Below are positions 7,827 to 17,776 of a DNA stretch of 64,000 nucleotides, one piece after another; position 1 is the first letter of the stretch, and the number at the start of each line of letters is the position of its first letter. Origin of the DNA: an uncultured Prevotellaceae bacterium (lineage in GTDB: Bacteria > Bacteroidota > Bacteroidia > Bacteroidales > Bacteroidaceae); contig CADAAR010000014.1 in assembly GCA_902785945.1 (NCBI GenBank), positions 1-64,000 of the forward strand, read 5' to 3'. Below the pieces are notes generated by a model, which worked only from the letters and a program-made list of their open reading frames with translations, did not search any database and was not told where the DNA came from. The position numbers were made by a program, and so were the translations under genes.

Positions 7827-10800
7827 TTATTGCTCGAATCTGCCGCCCTTAGAGTGATAGAGCTGAATCAGACCTTCCAGTTGCTGGTCTTTCTGAGCGC
7901 CCTTCTTCTCGTCGATGGCGTTTTGAATATCTAATAACTGATTCATTACATAGATATTGATCATGCAGTCGCGCTGTGCACCGTCGAAACGATAGTCGTC
8001 GAGCGAACAGTACCACATCAGGTATTGCTGCGACTTTTTCCAGAGTTGGTCAACCAACTCCTGAGCCTTCTGCTTCTGACCTGTGAGGTGGTAAGCGCGT
8101 GCAAGGTCGATGGAACCGCAGCCATAGTCGTGAGGCACATTGTAGGCAGGCAGCTCCTTCTCACACTTGTCGAGCACCTTCTTGGCCTTATCGGTCTTGC
8201 CTTCGTTGATAAGACTGATGGCCAGGGTTGCCAGCAGACGACGGTGGGTAAAGCACATGCGGGTGACGGTTTCGTCGAGGTAGATACCCTTCTGACTCAC
8301 ATTGCCGTACTTATATTTGTTCATCACGTTGTCGTAGACTTTCTCCGTGTCGAAGTCGGTGGTGCCAGGCATGGGCACGAGGTTGCCGCGCTCGTCGGTA
8401 TAGTGGGTGCGGAACGGTGTGATGCGGTTGGCAAGACCTTCCTGAACGAAGTGCTCACCGAGGTTCATGTAGTTCTCCTGACCAACGGTGGTAGCCACGT
8501 AGACGGGACGCTCCCAATTGGCATTGGCAACCAGCTCAAGCATCATCAGATCGCCCTTATAAAGGGCGCCCTTGCCCTTGAGCGAGATGACCATCTTGTC
8601 AGGGATGGAGTCGGCAGCCATCATCATGCCACTGCGACGGACAGCCTCCTTGTCGATGGTAACGTAGACCGTATCGGTTGGGATGACGTGGAAGTCTTTT
8701 ACGTTAGAACGTACCCAGTATTTCAGCACGTTCTTCAGCTCGAAGGGATCGTCACCGAACTGTTTTTTTGCCTCTTCGGGACTCTCGCGGTAGAGTTGTA
8801 GTACCTGTTCCTTGAGTGACGGGTCGACCTGCACATATTCGTTGGTGCCGGCACAGTACTCCAAACGGTTCCAAGTGATGGGCAGTGACGGAGAGTCGTA
8901 AGCCGGACGCACCATCTGGTCGATATACCAGTCGGTCTGCAGATAAGAGAGGTTGCAGACACGGGCATCGGTACGCACACCCTCTGTATCCTGGTTGTAC
9001 CAGAGGGGGAAGGTGTCGTTGTCGCCGTTGGTGAAGATAATAGGATTGCCTTTTTCCTGCAGGGTCATAAGGTAGTTCTGTCCGAAGTCGCGGCAGCAGT
9101 AACGGTCAGAGCGGTCATGATCGTCCCAGGTCTGACTGGCCATTTGGATGGGAACAATCAGACAGACCAGAGATACGAGACCGGCCAGAACGAGGTTCTC
9201 CTTCTTTGTCTTACGGTTGAGCCAGTCGATGATGGCTGCTACACCCATGCCGCACCAGATGGCGAAAGCATAGAAGGAACCAGCGTAGGCATAGTCGCGC
9301 TCACGGGGCTGTATCGGTGTCTGGTTTAGATAGATGACAATGGCGAGACCTGTCATGAAGAACAGGAAGAACACCACCCAGAACTGACGGATACCAATGG
9401 GATCGTCGACGGTCTTTTCTGAACCATTGACCGTTATCTTACGTTTACGGGTATACCAAGCCTGCCAGAACAGTCCCAGCAGACCGAGGATCAGAGGCAG
9501 ACAGTAGAAGACATTATGTCCCTTGTTCTCCTTCAAGTCATCAGGCAGCAGGTCCTGATCGCCTAAACGGGCATTGTCGATGAAGGGGATACCGGTAATC
9601 CAGTTGCCGTGCTCCAGTTCGCCATTACCCTGAATGTCATTCTGACGTCCGGCGAAGTTCCACATGAAGTAGCGCCAGTACATGAAGTTACATTGATAAG
9701 AAAGGAAGAACCGGATGTTCTCGAACTGGCTCGGCACCTTGATCATCATGGGTTCGCCACAACGATCATAGGGCACCTCTGTGCCGCTGACACCACCCAT
9801 CCACGATTCGTAAGCGCTGGCATGACCAGCGTCATACATACGTGGGAAGAGCATGTTCTGCGCATATTTGTATTCATCCTTCGTACGGACTACAAAGTAT
9901 GAGTCTTTCTCGTCGGCAGAGGCTTTCTCCTTACGCTGGTAGACGGGTTTGCCCTTCGACATGACGGGCTTGCAAATGTTACCCTCTACCTCGAGAGCTA
10001 CCTGTGAGGTGTAAGCCTGACCATAGAACAACGGGCGCTGTCCGTACTGATCACGGCCTAAGTAGTCGCCCAGGGTGAAGATGTCCTCAGGGGAATTCTG
10101 GTCCATCGGGGGATTGGCCGATGAACGGATGACGATAAGGGCATAGGTGGAGTAACCAATCATCAGCATCAGCATACAGAGCAGGGCTGTATTCTTGGCA
10201 CGTGCTGTGATAAGCGGGAGCTTGTCCTTGGAGAGCTTTAGCACGAACCAGAGAGCCGCCAATACGATGATACCGATGATAAAGGCTGACCAACCATAGC
10301 CATAGAACGGGATGCCGAGCATGCCGACTGCTATCAGGAAGGCGATGTTCTGCACCGTCAGACTATGCTTCTGGGTCTGGGTTTCGTAAACGGCCCAGAT
10401 GACACAGGCTACCAACAGGAATATGTAGATAATCTCACCCGTGTTGAACGGCATGCCCAAGGTGTTGACGAAGAACAGCTCGAACCATCCGCCGACGGTG
10501 ATGATGCCTGGTACGACGCCATAGAGTACGGCGGCCAGGATAACCACAGAGATACCCAGGGCTATCAGCGAACCCTTGAGGTTGGCATTGGGGAACTTGC
10601 GGTAGTAATAAACCAGTCCGATGGCGGGCAGACAGAGCAGGTTCAACAGGTGGACACCAATGGAGAGACCTGTCATGTACATGATCAGTACCAACCAACG
10701 GTCGCTGTGAGGCTCGTCGGCCTGGTCTTCCCATTTCAGGATGAGCCAGAACACTACAGCCGTAAAGGCGGAGGAGTAAGCATAGACCTCACCCTCGACA

Positions 10801-11222
10801 GCAGAGAACCAGAAGGTGTCGCTGAAGGTATAGATGAGCGCTCCCACAAGTCCGGAAGCCTCGATGGCTATCAGTTTCGCCAGAGTGATATCCTCGAATC
10901 GGTCTACCAACAATCGGCGTACCAGATGGGTGATGCTCCAGAAAAGGAACAGGATACATGTGGCCGAAAGAAGGGCACTCATGATGTTGACCATCTTTGC
11001 CACCTGTGTGGGATCGCTGGTAAACTGTGAGAATAGGTTGGCCGTCAGCATGAAGAACGGTGCCCCAGGCGGGTGTCCTACTTCGAGGCGATAGCCTGTG
11101 GTGATAAACTCCGGGCAGTCCCAGAATGACGCAGTGGGCTCAATGGTAGAGCAATAGACAAAGGCGGCTATCATAAACGCGAGCCACCCGAGGACATTGT
11201 CCACCAGTCTGAATTGTTTCAT
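7827..11222 (-). CDS. DUF2723 membrane glycosyltransferase (PMT/TMEM260-like)
   Basis: 1131 residues. The N-terminal ~550 residues carry about a dozen hydrophobic segments and the DUF2723 signature (FWDCPEFITTGYRLEVGHPPGAPFF), which includes the acidic residue after the first membrane segment typical of GT-C protein O-glycosyltransferases. A second membrane cluster (about 560-690) precedes a soluble C-terminal region with TPR-like helices. The eukaryotic DUF2723 protein TMEM260 is a protein O-mannosyltransferase, and Bacteroidota have general secreted-protein O-glycosylation; a role here in transferring a lipid-linked sugar to exported proteins or glycans is inference. It is the first gene of a unit with a deacetylase and a GH3. 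Confidence 0.85.
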   Translation of the reverse strand: MKQFRLVDNVLGWLAFMIAAFVYCSTIEPTASFWDCPEFITTGYRLEVGHPPGAPFFMLTANLFSQFTSDPTQVAKMVNIMSALLSATCILFLFWSITHLVRRLLVDRFEDITLAKLIAIEASGLVGALIYTFSDTFWFSAVEGEVYAYSSAFTAVVFWLILKWEDQADEPHSDRWLVLIMYMTGLSIGVHLLNLLCLPAIGLVYYYRKFPNANLKGSLIALGISVVILAAVLYGVVPGIITVGGWFELFFVNTLGMPFNTGEIIYIFLLVACVIWAVYETQTQKHSLTVQNIAFLIAVGMLGIPFYGYGWSAFIIGIIVLAALWFVLKLSKDKLPLITARAKNTALLCMLMLMIGYSTYALIVIRSSANPPMDQNSPEDIFTLGDYLGRDQYGQRPLFYGQAYTSQVALEVEGNICKPVMSKGKPVYQRKEKASADEKDSYFVVRTKDEYKYAQNMLFPRMYDAGHASAYESWMGGVSGTEVPYDRCGEPMMIKVPSQFENIRFFLSYQCNFMYWRYFMWNFAGRQNDIQGNGELEHGNWITGIPFIDNARLGDQDLLPDDLKENKGHNVFYCLPLILGLLGLFWQAWYTRKRKITVNGSEKTVDDPIGIRQFWVVFFLFFMTGLAIVIYLNQTPIQPRERDYAYAGSFYAFAIWCGMGVAAIIDWLNRKTKKENLVLAGLVSLVCLIVPIQMASQTWDDHDRSDRYCCRDFGQNYLMTLQEKGNPIIFTNGDNDTFPLWYNQDTEGVRTDARVCNLSYLQTDWYIDQMVRPAYDSPSLPITWNRLEYCAGTNEYVQVDPSLKEQVLQLYRESPEEAKKQFGDDPFELKNVLKYWVRSNVKDFHVIPTDTVYVTIDKEAVRRSGMMMAADSIPDKMVISLKGKGALYKGDLMMLELVANANWERPVYVATTVGQENYMNLGEHFVQEGLANRITPFRTHYTDERGNLVPMPGTTDFDTEKVYDNVMNKYKYGNVSQKGIYLDETVTRMCFTHRRLLATLAISLINEGKTDKAKKVLDKCEKELPAYNVPHDYGCGSIDLARAYHLTGQKQKAQELVDQLWKKSQQYLMWYCSLDDYRFDGAQRDCMINIYVMNQLLDIQNAIDEKKGAQKDQQLEGLIQLYHSKGGRFEQ

Positions 11223-11264
11223 CTAAAAAATGTATTTTTTAACGTTAAAAATCTGATTTGGATG

Positions 11265-11272
11265 CAAAGGTA
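11265..11272 (-). promoter_or_regulatory. -7 box (TACCTTTG) for the DUF2723 gene
   Basis: CAAAGGTA on the + strand reads TACCTTTG towards the DUF2723 gene, 43 bp before its start. The expected -33 position falls in the end of the yqaA-like gene and shows no clean TTTG. Confidence 0.45.
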
Positions 11273-11285
11273 ATAAAAAGAAGTG

Positions 11286-11738
11286 TTACATAAATAAACC
11301 TGCACCGTAAATTAAGATTATATAACGAAAAATCTTGCCTAATGTGATGGCGAGGAAGGTGATAATGATGTTTGAGCGCATCAGACCTAAGGCGATGGTG
11401 ATGGCACTACCTAATACCGGCAGAAAGGCGAAAAAGCCCATCCAGGCACCGCGACCCGCCATGAACCGGTGGGCCTTGTCGAGATCTTCCTTCTTCACAT
11501 GGAGATATTTCTCAATCCACTCCATCTTACCTAACCGTCCGACGCAGTAGTTGAGAATACTGCCCAGCACATTGCCTGCTGTACCGTAAATCATCAGAAT
11601 CCATGGGTCGAGACCGGTAGCCATCAATCCGATAAGAACCGCCTCGCTGGAGAAGGGGAAGAAACTACCTGCCAGGAAAGCCGCCAGGAACATGCCCCAA
11701 TAGCCGTACTGGGTCAGAAAATGAATGATGAAGTCCAT
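11286..11738 (-). CDS. YqaA/DedA-family inner-membrane protein
   Basis: 150 residues, 4-5 hydrophobic segments. SFFPFSSEAVLIGLMATG is the re-entrant motif of the SNARE-associated (DedA/YqaA) family, followed by the G-N-x-x-G segment (GTAGNVLGSILNYCVGR) and ARGAWMGFFAFLPVLGSAITIALG. Family members are thought to act in membrane lipid or proton-motive-force homeostasis. Its start overlaps the upstream gene's end by 25 bp, and it is last in the rlmL-purD operon. Confidence 0.85.
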   Translation of the reverse strand: MDFIIHFLTQYGYWGMFLAAFLAGSFFPFSSEAVLIGLMATGLDPWILMIYGTAGNVLGSILNYCVGRLGKMEWIEKYLHVKKEDLDKAHRFMAGRGAWMGFFAFLPVLGSAITIALGLMRSNIIITFLAITLGKIFRYIILIYGAGLFM

Positions 11739-12658
11739 AGGTTGAAGCCTGTCAGCAACAAGGCTGTGATCAGGATGAGGTAAAAAGCAATGTTCGTAAT
11801 CTTAGTACGGGTCAGCGCAATGAAATGGCCTATCAATGGGCTCGTCAGGATGATAGCCGGACGGAATAACAGGTCGTAGTATTGCGGAAAGAGAGCCAGA
11901 AGTACCAAGACCACAATGTCGAAGAATATAATGCTGTAGTAGAACTGTCGGGTTCGGATCTTATCGTTGTAGCTCTTCCTCAGGAAATGGATGATGCCAG
12001 TGAAGGCCAGAATGACCAGGAAGGCATAAGTCAGATAGTGGGAAAGCGGAATACTACCATAGGCATTGAAGAAGGTAACCTCTGTTAACGGTTGGAAAAG
12101 ATTGGTGAATGGGGTTAGGTTGTCTTTGTAAAAGAATAACACCACTGCTATCCAGATCCAATAAGGCGTGAGCAGGCCAAACAAGGAGGCAATAAAAGTG
12201 CGCAGGCTGAGGCTGTTGATGAAGATCATCATGATCCAATAGATAGGGATGAATACCAAAAAATGGATATTCGCCACGCTGGCCACTCCGAGGAACAGGA
12301 AGGTGTAGTAGATCCATCCTGCTGCCTCGCGGTTCTGATAGGTGGTAAAGAGCGTCAACAGACTTGCTACGAGTCCTACAGTTACAATACATCCCTCCAA
12401 TGACGGGAAGATAAAACAGGCCACGCCGGAGAGAATGATAAAAGCCGAAGTGATGGCCCGGCTATAGATGCGGATGAGGGCGTGGAAATTGTTAAGTAAT
12501 ATCATTAGATAGGTAGCCAGGATGTAACATGCCAACTGAATCCACCACTGGTGCTGGATGACACCACCAATGAGGCAGAGCAACAAACCATAGAGAACCG
12601 TCACGGGAAAGGTGAGACGGCTCTCGGCTACTATCTTTTGTAACTGACTACCTTTCAA
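11714..12658 (-). CDS. Polytopic membrane protein of unknown function
   Basis: 314 residues with about eight hydrophobic segments spread over the whole length and very short loops. The N-terminal 30 residues (MKGSQLQKIVAESRLTFPV) are cytoplasm-like. I do not recognise a catalytic motif. Such proteins follow purD in related genomes and are usually listed as hypothetical membrane proteins (an O-antigen-polymerase-like or DUF6427-like topology is possible). It lies 9 bp after purD and overlaps yqaA by 25 bp, so it belongs to the operon. Confidence 0.7.
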   Translation of the reverse strand: MKGSQLQKIVAESRLTFPVTVLYGLLLCLIGGVIQHQWWIQLACYILATYLMILLNNFHALIRIYSRAITSAFIILSGVACFIFPSLEGCIVTVGLVASLLTLFTTYQNREAAGWIYYTFLFLGVASVANIHFLVFIPIYWIMMIFINSLSLRTFIASLFGLLTPYWIWIAVVLFFYKDNLTPFTNLFQPLTEVTFFNAYGSIPLSHYLTYAFLVILAFTGIIHFLRKSYNDKIRTRQFYYSIIFFDIVVLVLLALFPQYYDLLFRPAIILTSPLIGHFIALTRTKITNIAFYLILITALLLTGFNLWTSSFIF

Positions 12659-12667
12659 GGTTGTTTT

Positions 12668-13954
12668 TTATAGGTCTGCTCCGATGTCACGTCGGAAGTA
12701 CTTGTCAGTGAACTGAATCTTCTGGGCCTCCTGGAACGACTTTGCCAGAGCTTCAGCCTTATCTTTGCCATATGATGATACGGCGATGACACGGCCTCCG
12801 TTGGTGACAACGTTTCCATCCTTCAGTGTTGTGCCGGCATGGAAGACAATACTACCCTCTACCTGGTCGATGCCTGTGATGGGGTAGCCTTTCTTGTAGG
12901 CTTCCGGATAACCACCTGAGACGAGCATGACGCACACGGCAGCACGTGAATCGAATTCAATGGTGCGCTGGTTAAGGTCACCATTGGCTACGCCTTCGAA
13001 GAGGTCTACGATGTCACTCTTCAAACGCAGCATGACGCTCTCGGTCTCCGGGTCGCCCATTCGACAGTTATACTCGATGACGTAAGGCTCGGGCTCTGTG
13101 CTGGGCGTATTGGTTCGGTTGATGAGTCCGAAGAAGATAAAGCCCTTATAGTCAATGCCTTCTGCAGCCAATCCTTCGACGGTGGGACGGATGATACGGT
13201 CCTCCACCTTCTGCATCCATTCCTTCGTTGCGAAGGGAACGGGAGAGACGGAGCCCATGCCACCTGTGTTCAGACCCGTGTCGTGCTCACCGATACGCTT
13301 ATAGTCCTTGGCCTCAGGTAGGATCTTATAATGGGTGCCATCTGTCAGCACGAAGACCGAACACTCGATGCCACTCATGAATTCCTCGATGACCACACGG
13401 CTGGAGGCATTACCGAACATGCCACTCAGCATCTCCTTCAGTTCTTTCTTGGCTTCCTCAAGGGTGGGCAGGATCAGTACGCCCTTGCCAGCGCATAGAC
13501 CGTCAGCTTTCAGCACATAGGGGGCTTGGAGCGTTTCCAGGAACTTCAGACCTTCCTCCAAATGCTCGCCGTCAAATGTCTCATAGCGGGCTGTGGGGAT
13601 GTTGTGACGCAGCATGAAGGCCTTGGCGAAGTCTTTTGAGCCTTCGAGCACGGCGCCAGCCTTCGATGGACCGATAACGGGGATGTCCTTTGTGCGCTCA
13701 TCCTGTTTCAGGTTGTCGTAGATGCCCTTCACCAACGGATCTTCAGGACCAACGACCACCATATTGACACCCTTCTCGACCACAAACTGCTTCACGGCCT
13801 CGAAGTCGTCTGCCTTCATGGCCACATTCTCTCCACAATTGCTGGTGCCAGCGTTGCCAGGAGCAATATAGAGCTTCTCACACTTCTCTGACTGAGCAAT
13901 TTTCCATGCGAGGGCGTGCTCACGTCCGCCACTGCCTAAAAGTAGTATTTTCAT
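12668..13954 (-). CDS. purD: Phosphoribosylamine--glycine ligase
   Basis: 428 residues, full length. [19 protein letters not shown] opens the N-terminal domain; the ATP-grasp domain follows with [33 protein letters not shown] (ATP-binding Lys), [20 protein letters not shown] and [15 protein letters not shown] (Mg-binding Glu and Asn). It ligates glycine to 5-phosphoribosylamine in purine synthesis (GAR synthetase). It starts 4 bp after the dipeptidyl-peptidase gene and is followed by two membrane-protein genes. Confidence 0.97.
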   Translation of the reverse strand: MKILLLGSGGREHALAWKIAQSEKCEKLYIAPGNAGTSNCGENVAMKADDFEAVKQFVVEKGVNMVVVGPEDPLVKGIYDNLKQDERTKDIPVIGPSKAGAVLEGSKDFAKAFMLRHNIPTARYETFDGEHLEEGLKFLETLQAPYVLKADGLCAGKGVLILPTLEEAKKELKEMLSGMFGNASSRVVIEEFMSGIECSVFVLTDGTHYKILPEAKDYKRIGEHDTGLNTGGMGSVSPVPFATKEWMQKVEDRIIRPTVEGLAAEGIDYKGFIFFGLINRTNTPSTEPEPYVIEYNCRMGDPETESVMLRLKSDIVDLFEGVANGDLNQRTIEFDSRAAVCVMLVSGGYPEAYKKGYPITGIDQVEGSIVFHAGTTLKDGNVVTNGGRVIAVSSYGKDKAEALAKSFQEAQKIQFTDKYFRRDIGADL

Positions 13955-13958
13955 ATCT

Positions 13959-16118
13959 TTATTTTAAATAATCTTCGAAGTATTGGGTGATGCGTTCATG
14001 CAGATGGACGCTGGCATGACCACGCATGTTGTGCTCTTCACCTGGATAGGCAAAGAAATCGGGCTGGGTACCGGCCTTGATGCAAGCATCGAGGAATGAG
14101 AGACAATGTTGGGGCACGACCGTATTGTCGTTGTAACCCGTGATGATCTGGAGTTTGCCTTTCAGGTTCTTCGCTTTGGCAATCAGACTGGTCTTGGCAT
14201 ATCCCTCTGGATTGTTTTCAGGTGTTCCCATATAGCGCTCACCATACATCACCTCGTACCACTTCCAGTCGATGACGGGACCGCCAGCTACGCCAACTTT
14301 GAATACATCGGGATAGTTGGTCATCAGCGAGATGGTCATAAATCCGCCGAAACTCCACCCATGAACGCCTAAACGGTTCATATCGACATAAGGAAGGCTG
14401 CGAAGATAGTCCACACCCTTCATCTGGTCTTGCATCTCGACTTGTCCCAACTGATGGAAGGTGGCCTGCTCGAAGTTACGACCACGATGCTGGCTGCCAC
14501 GATTGTCGAGGATAAAGACGATATAGCCCTTCTGAGCCATGTAGGTCTCCCAAGTGCGGGAGGCCCAGTGCCAAGAGGCCTGCACGTTGTTGGCGTGAGG
14601 ACCACCATAGACATAAACCACAGTGGGGTATTTCTGGGCGGGGTTAAAGTTGTAGGGCTTCACCATTCTGTAATAAAGATCTGTGACACCATCGGCCGCC
14701 TTGATGCTTCCGCACTCAAAGATGGGTTGTTGGTAACCTGTCCAAGGATCGTCTGCCTCTAGGAGATTCGTATGACGTGGGGTCTTTGGTGTGAGATCTA
14801 CCACATCGATGACACGTGGTCTTGTGGGAGTCGAGAATCTGTCGATGAGGAAGTTGCCTGAAGGAGATAACACTCCATTGTGTACACCATCAACGGTCTC
14901 CAATTGCTTGACATCTCCTGTCATGCTGACACTATAAAGACGATGGTGTAGGGGGTGTTCCTTATTCGCCTTGAAAATGATAGCCTTCTGTTTCTTGTTG
15001 AAACCCAGTACGTCCATTACTACCCAGGTGCCCTTGGTGAGTTGCTTCAGTTCCTTACCACTCTTGTCAAATAGATAGAGGTGGTTATACCCATTCTTCT
15101 GACTCTGCATGATGAATTTGGTCTCATCCCAGGGCAGGAACTGGATAGGATGCAGGGGCTCTACGTATTTGTCCGAGGTCTCACGATAGAGTTCTGTAAG
15201 TTTTTCGCCTGTCGTAGCATCATAAGAAACTAAGCGACAGTCGTTCTGACCACGATTCAGTTCGAACATATAGATGGTCTTGCTGTCCGGGCTCCAGGCG
15301 ATATTCGTGAAATAGCGGTCTGTAGGATCTCCTGCCTTCAGGTAGATGGTCTTATCGGCCTGCAGGTCATAGACCCCCACCGTCACTTTGTGCGAGGTCA
15401 TTCCCGCCATCGGGTATTTGTCAGGCTCATACGAGGCGCTGCGGGGGAATATATCCACCTGCGGATAGTCGGTCACCATGCTCTGGTCCATGCGATAGAA
15501 AGCCAGTCGTTGTCCGTTAGGACTCCAGAACGTGCCTTTCTCAATACCAAATTCATTGCGGTGAACGGACTGTCCATAGACAATCTCACGAGAGCCGTCG
15601 GTGGAGAGCTGGTGCTTCTGCTCATTGGCATCCACCACAAAGAGTTGATGGTTTTCTACATATGCCGTCGCCTTGGAGACACTGTTCCAATCATTGGCCG
15701 TCTGTCCTGCAATACTATCCTGCCATACGATCTTCTTCTGCTTAAAGTCCACAAGAATGACCGCCTTTCTGTTACCCACCTGAACGATAGGCTGGTCAGG
15801 GTAGGGGAAAGTGGCATTCATGAGGTGACGTACATATTTTACGTCATCGCTTTCCGCCCATTGGTTGATGTCTTCAAGCGTGAAGAGTTTGGTCTTCTTG
15901 CCTGTCTTGGCGTCAATGGTATAGCACTCTTCTACATCGGTCTGTATCAGTTGGTCGCCCCACCATGTGAGCCACATGTTCTTGGGCTGCATGTTGCCGT
16001 AGTTCGTACCGCCGAAGTTCAGGTCTTCGAGGGTGAAAAACTTGTCCTGCGCTGTCATGGTTGTTGTTAAAGTAACGAGAATGGCAAGAAAGGCTAGCCT
16101 GATTTTAGTCTTCATCAT
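13959..16118 (-). CDS. S9 family dipeptidyl peptidase (DPP IV-like), exported
   Basis: 719 residues from the chosen start. An open frame extends 74 codons further upstream, but that part lies inside the methyltransferase gene and is not family-like; the ATG at 16118 has GGAGG 7 nt upstream and opens a good signal peptide ([24 protein letters not shown]). The N-terminal part is a DPP4 beta-propeller; the alpha/beta-hydrolase domain has GWSFGGFMT (nucleophile Ser), [10 protein letters not shown] (Asp) and EEHNMRGH (His). It removes N-terminal dipeptides, typically X-Pro or X-Ala, in the periplasm, supporting amino-acid uptake. Start and stop of the neighbouring genes overlap or lie 4 bp apart. 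Confidence 0.92.
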   Translation of the reverse strand: MMKTKIRLAFLAILVTLTTTMTAQDKFFTLEDLNFGGTNYGNMQPKNMWLTWWGDQLIQTDVEECYTIDAKTGKKTKLFTLEDINQWAESDDVKYVRHLMNATFPYPDQPIVQVGNRKAVILVDFKQKKIVWQDSIAGQTANDWNSVSKATAYVENHQLFVVDANEQKHQLSTDGSREIVYGQSVHRNEFGIEKGTFWSPNGQRLAFYRMDQSMVTDYPQVDIFPRSASYEPDKYPMAGMTSHKVTVGVYDLQADKTIYLKAGDPTDRYFTNIAWSPDSKTIYMFELNRGQNDCRLVSYDATTGEKLTELYRETSDKYVEPLHPIQFLPWDETKFIMQSQKNGYNHLYLFDKSGKELKQLTKGTWVVMDVLGFNKKQKAIIFKANKEHPLHHRLYSVSMTGDVKQLETVDGVHNGVLSPSGNFLIDRFSTPTRPRVIDVVDLTPKTPRHTNLLEADDPWTGYQQPIFECGSIKAADGVTDLYYRMVKPYNFNPAQKYPTVVYVYGGPHANNVQASWHWASRTWETYMAQKGYIVFILDNRGSQHRGRNFEQATFHQLGQVEMQDQMKGVDYLRSLPYVDMNRLGVHGWSFGGFMTISLMTNYPDVFKVGVAGGPVIDWKWYEVMYGERYMGTPENNPEGYAKTSLIAKAKNLKGKLQIITGYNDNTVVPQHCLSFLDACIKAGTQPDFFAYPGEEHNMRGHASVHLHERITQYFEDYLK

Positions 16119-17607
16119 CGTTAAACCTCCTTTTCTTTGCGAAGTTAAGTTCGGCTTTATTGAACTTCCTGTCTCCACGGTCAAAACGATCTCCTCTTTC
16201 TTTCTTCCCACCACGACGGTCTTCACGGTCGTCCCGGTTTTTCCGGAGAGTCTTGTCTCTCCGATCATGATGTTCCAGGTCATGGTGATGGAAGGTGAAA
16301 CTGCGGATGTCGGCTTCTTCATTCTGCTCGGTCTCCTCAAGGCGCTGTTTAAACTCGCGCTCTTTCTTGAAACGGTGTTTCTGCGCCATCTGACGCTTCT
16401 CTTCCTCAGTTTTCACGACACCACCTTCGTGACGGAAATCTTTAAGTTTTCCATCAAACATCTGATATCTGCGGAATTCACATTCCAACGAGCCATTATA
16501 TAGGGGTATCTTGATGCTGGGCTTTAGACCAATCTGTTCGAAACATTCTTCTCTATAGGAGAGAATCCAGGCATCGTTGCCCTTGAACTGGTGCTTCAGA
16601 CGTTCGCCAATCATGCGATAGGTGCCCAGAAGGTCGGGTGTAGAGATACGCTCACCATAGGGGGGGTTGGTAATCATGATGCTTTTGTTCTGTGGCTGCG
16701 CAAAGTCCTTGAAATCCTGCTGGTCGATAGTGATGATGCTCGTCAGACCAGCAGCCTTCACATTCAGACGGGCTGTGTTGACAGCCTTGATATCGATATC
16801 GTAGCCATAGATATGATGCTTGAACTCCCGTTCCTGACTCTCGTCATTATAGATCTCGTCGAAAAGATCTGCATCGAAGTCGGGCCATTTCTCGAAAGCA
16901 TATTCCTTGCGGAAAAGTCCAGGTGCCATGTTCTTGGCTATTAAGGCAGCCTCGATGGGCAGCGTGCCAGAGCCACACATGGGGTCGATGAAATCGGTGT
17001 CGCCCTGCCAGCCTGAGAGAAGGATCATGCCTGCTGCTAACACTTCGTTCAGAGGTGCTTCGACACTCTCCTGACGATAGCCACGACGATGCAGTGACTC
17101 ACCGCTGGAGTCAAGACTCAGCGTACAGTGGTCCTCGGCGATGTGCATGTTCAGACGGATGTCTGGATTAGCCACGGAGATATTGGGACGCTTGCCGGTC
17201 TTCTCACGGAAGAAGTCAACTATGGCATCCTTGACCTTATATGATACGAATTTCGAATGACGGAACTCCTCGGAGAATACCACAGAATCGACAGCGAAGG
17301 TCTTCTCGGGTTCCAGATATTGAGTCCAATCAATCTTTTTGATTTCTTCATAGACATCATCCGCACTCTTTGCTTTAAAATGACGGATGGGCTTTAGAAT
17401 TCGGATGGCGGTATGCAGTTGGAAATTTGCCCGATACATCATTTCCTTGTCACCGGTGAATGACACCATCCGTCGACCTATTTGCACATTGTTTGCCCCT
17501 AATTGGGTCAGTTCTTTCGCCAGCACAGGTTCCAGTCCCATGAACGTTTTGGCGATGAGCTCATACTCAGCTGCGTGAGTATTTCTCAAGTCATTGTTTT
17601 GCTCCAT
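16105..17607 (-). CDS. rlmL: THUMP-domain 23S rRNA guanine methyltransferase (RlmL-like)
   Basis: 500 residues from ATG 17607 (MEQNNDLRNTHAAEYELIAKTF); an earlier in-frame ATG at 17670 lies upstream of the likely transcription start. Order: THUMP domain (about 15-150), then a Rossmann methyltransferase with DPMCGSGTLPIEAALIA (SAM motif I) and NPPYGERI (motif IV for base N-methylation). The C-terminal ~90 residues are a charged Arg/Asp/Lys tail (DRRDKTLRKNRDDREDRRGGKK) often seen in Bacteroidota. It corresponds to the RlmL half of the E. coli RlmKL fusion, modifying 23S rRNA G2445. It is first in a five-gene operon. Symbol used by homology. Confidence 0.88.
   Translation of the reverse strand: MEQNNDLRNTHAAEYELIAKTFMGLEPVLAKELTQLGANNVQIGRRMVSFTGDKEMMYRANFQLHTAIRILKPIRHFKAKSADDVYEEIKKIDWTQYLEPEKTFAVDSVVFSEEFRHSKFVSYKVKDAIVDFFREKTGKRPNISVANPDIRLNMHIAEDHCTLSLDSSGESLHRRGYRQESVEAPLNEVLAAGMILLSGWQGDTDFIDPMCGSGTLPIEAALIAKNMAPGLFRKEYAFEKWPDFDADLFDEIYNDESQEREFKHHIYGYDIDIKAVNTARLNVKAAGLTSIITIDQQDFKDFAQPQNKSIMITNPPYGERISTPDLLGTYRMIGERLKHQFKGNDAWILSYREECFEQIGLKPSIKIPLYNGSLECEFRRYQMFDGKLKDFRHEGGVVKTEEEKRQMAQKHRFKKEREFKQRLEETEQNEEADIRSFTFHHHDLEHHDRRDKTLRKNRDDREDRRGGKKERGDRFDRGDRKFNKAELNFAKKRRFNDDED
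16126..16130 (-). promoter_or_regulatory. Shine-Dalgarno GGAGG deciding the DPP start
   Basis: GGAGG lies inside the last codons of the upstream methyltransferase gene, 7 nt before ATG 16118. Strong Shine-Dalgarno sequences are rare in this window, so this one supports translational coupling and the chosen start. Confidence 0.6.
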
Positions 17608-17667
17608 TTGACATGTTATTGTGGAAAACCTCCATATAAAAGTTGACTTTTGTCGACTTTTCGAGTG

Positions 17668-17699
17668 CAAAGTTAATGCAAGTCGGGCGAAAAAACAAA
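17668..17699 (-). promoter_or_regulatory. Promoter for the rlmL-DPP-purD operon
   Basis: On the minus strand TTTG (17699-17696) is followed after 20 nt by TAACTTTG (17675-17668), the full Bacteroidota -33/-7 pattern. Transcription should start near 17661, 54 nt before the chosen ATG. Confidence 0.75.
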
Positions 17700-17724
17700 T
17701 AAAAGCAAAAAAAAGTGTTTCTTT

Positions 17725-17757
17725 TTTGTGTTATTCCAGATATTTTCTTTAATTTTG
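17725..17757 (+). promoter_or_regulatory. Divergent promoter for the PAS histidine kinase gene
   Basis: TTTG (17725-17728), 21-nt spacer, TAATTTTG (17750-17757). The predicted start near 17764 leaves a leader of only about a dozen nt. Confidence 0.7.
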
Positions 17758-17776
17758 CCACATCTTCTAATTAATT

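Noticed and set aside
8025-11030. Several long + strand open frames opposite the DUF2723 gene
   Set aside because: The minus-strand gene is strongly supported over its full length; the opposite frames are composition shadows.
16119-16340. 74-residue N-terminal extension of the dipeptidyl peptidase
   Set aside because: It lies inside the methyltransferase gene and would bury a clear signal peptide; GGAGG supports ATG 16118.
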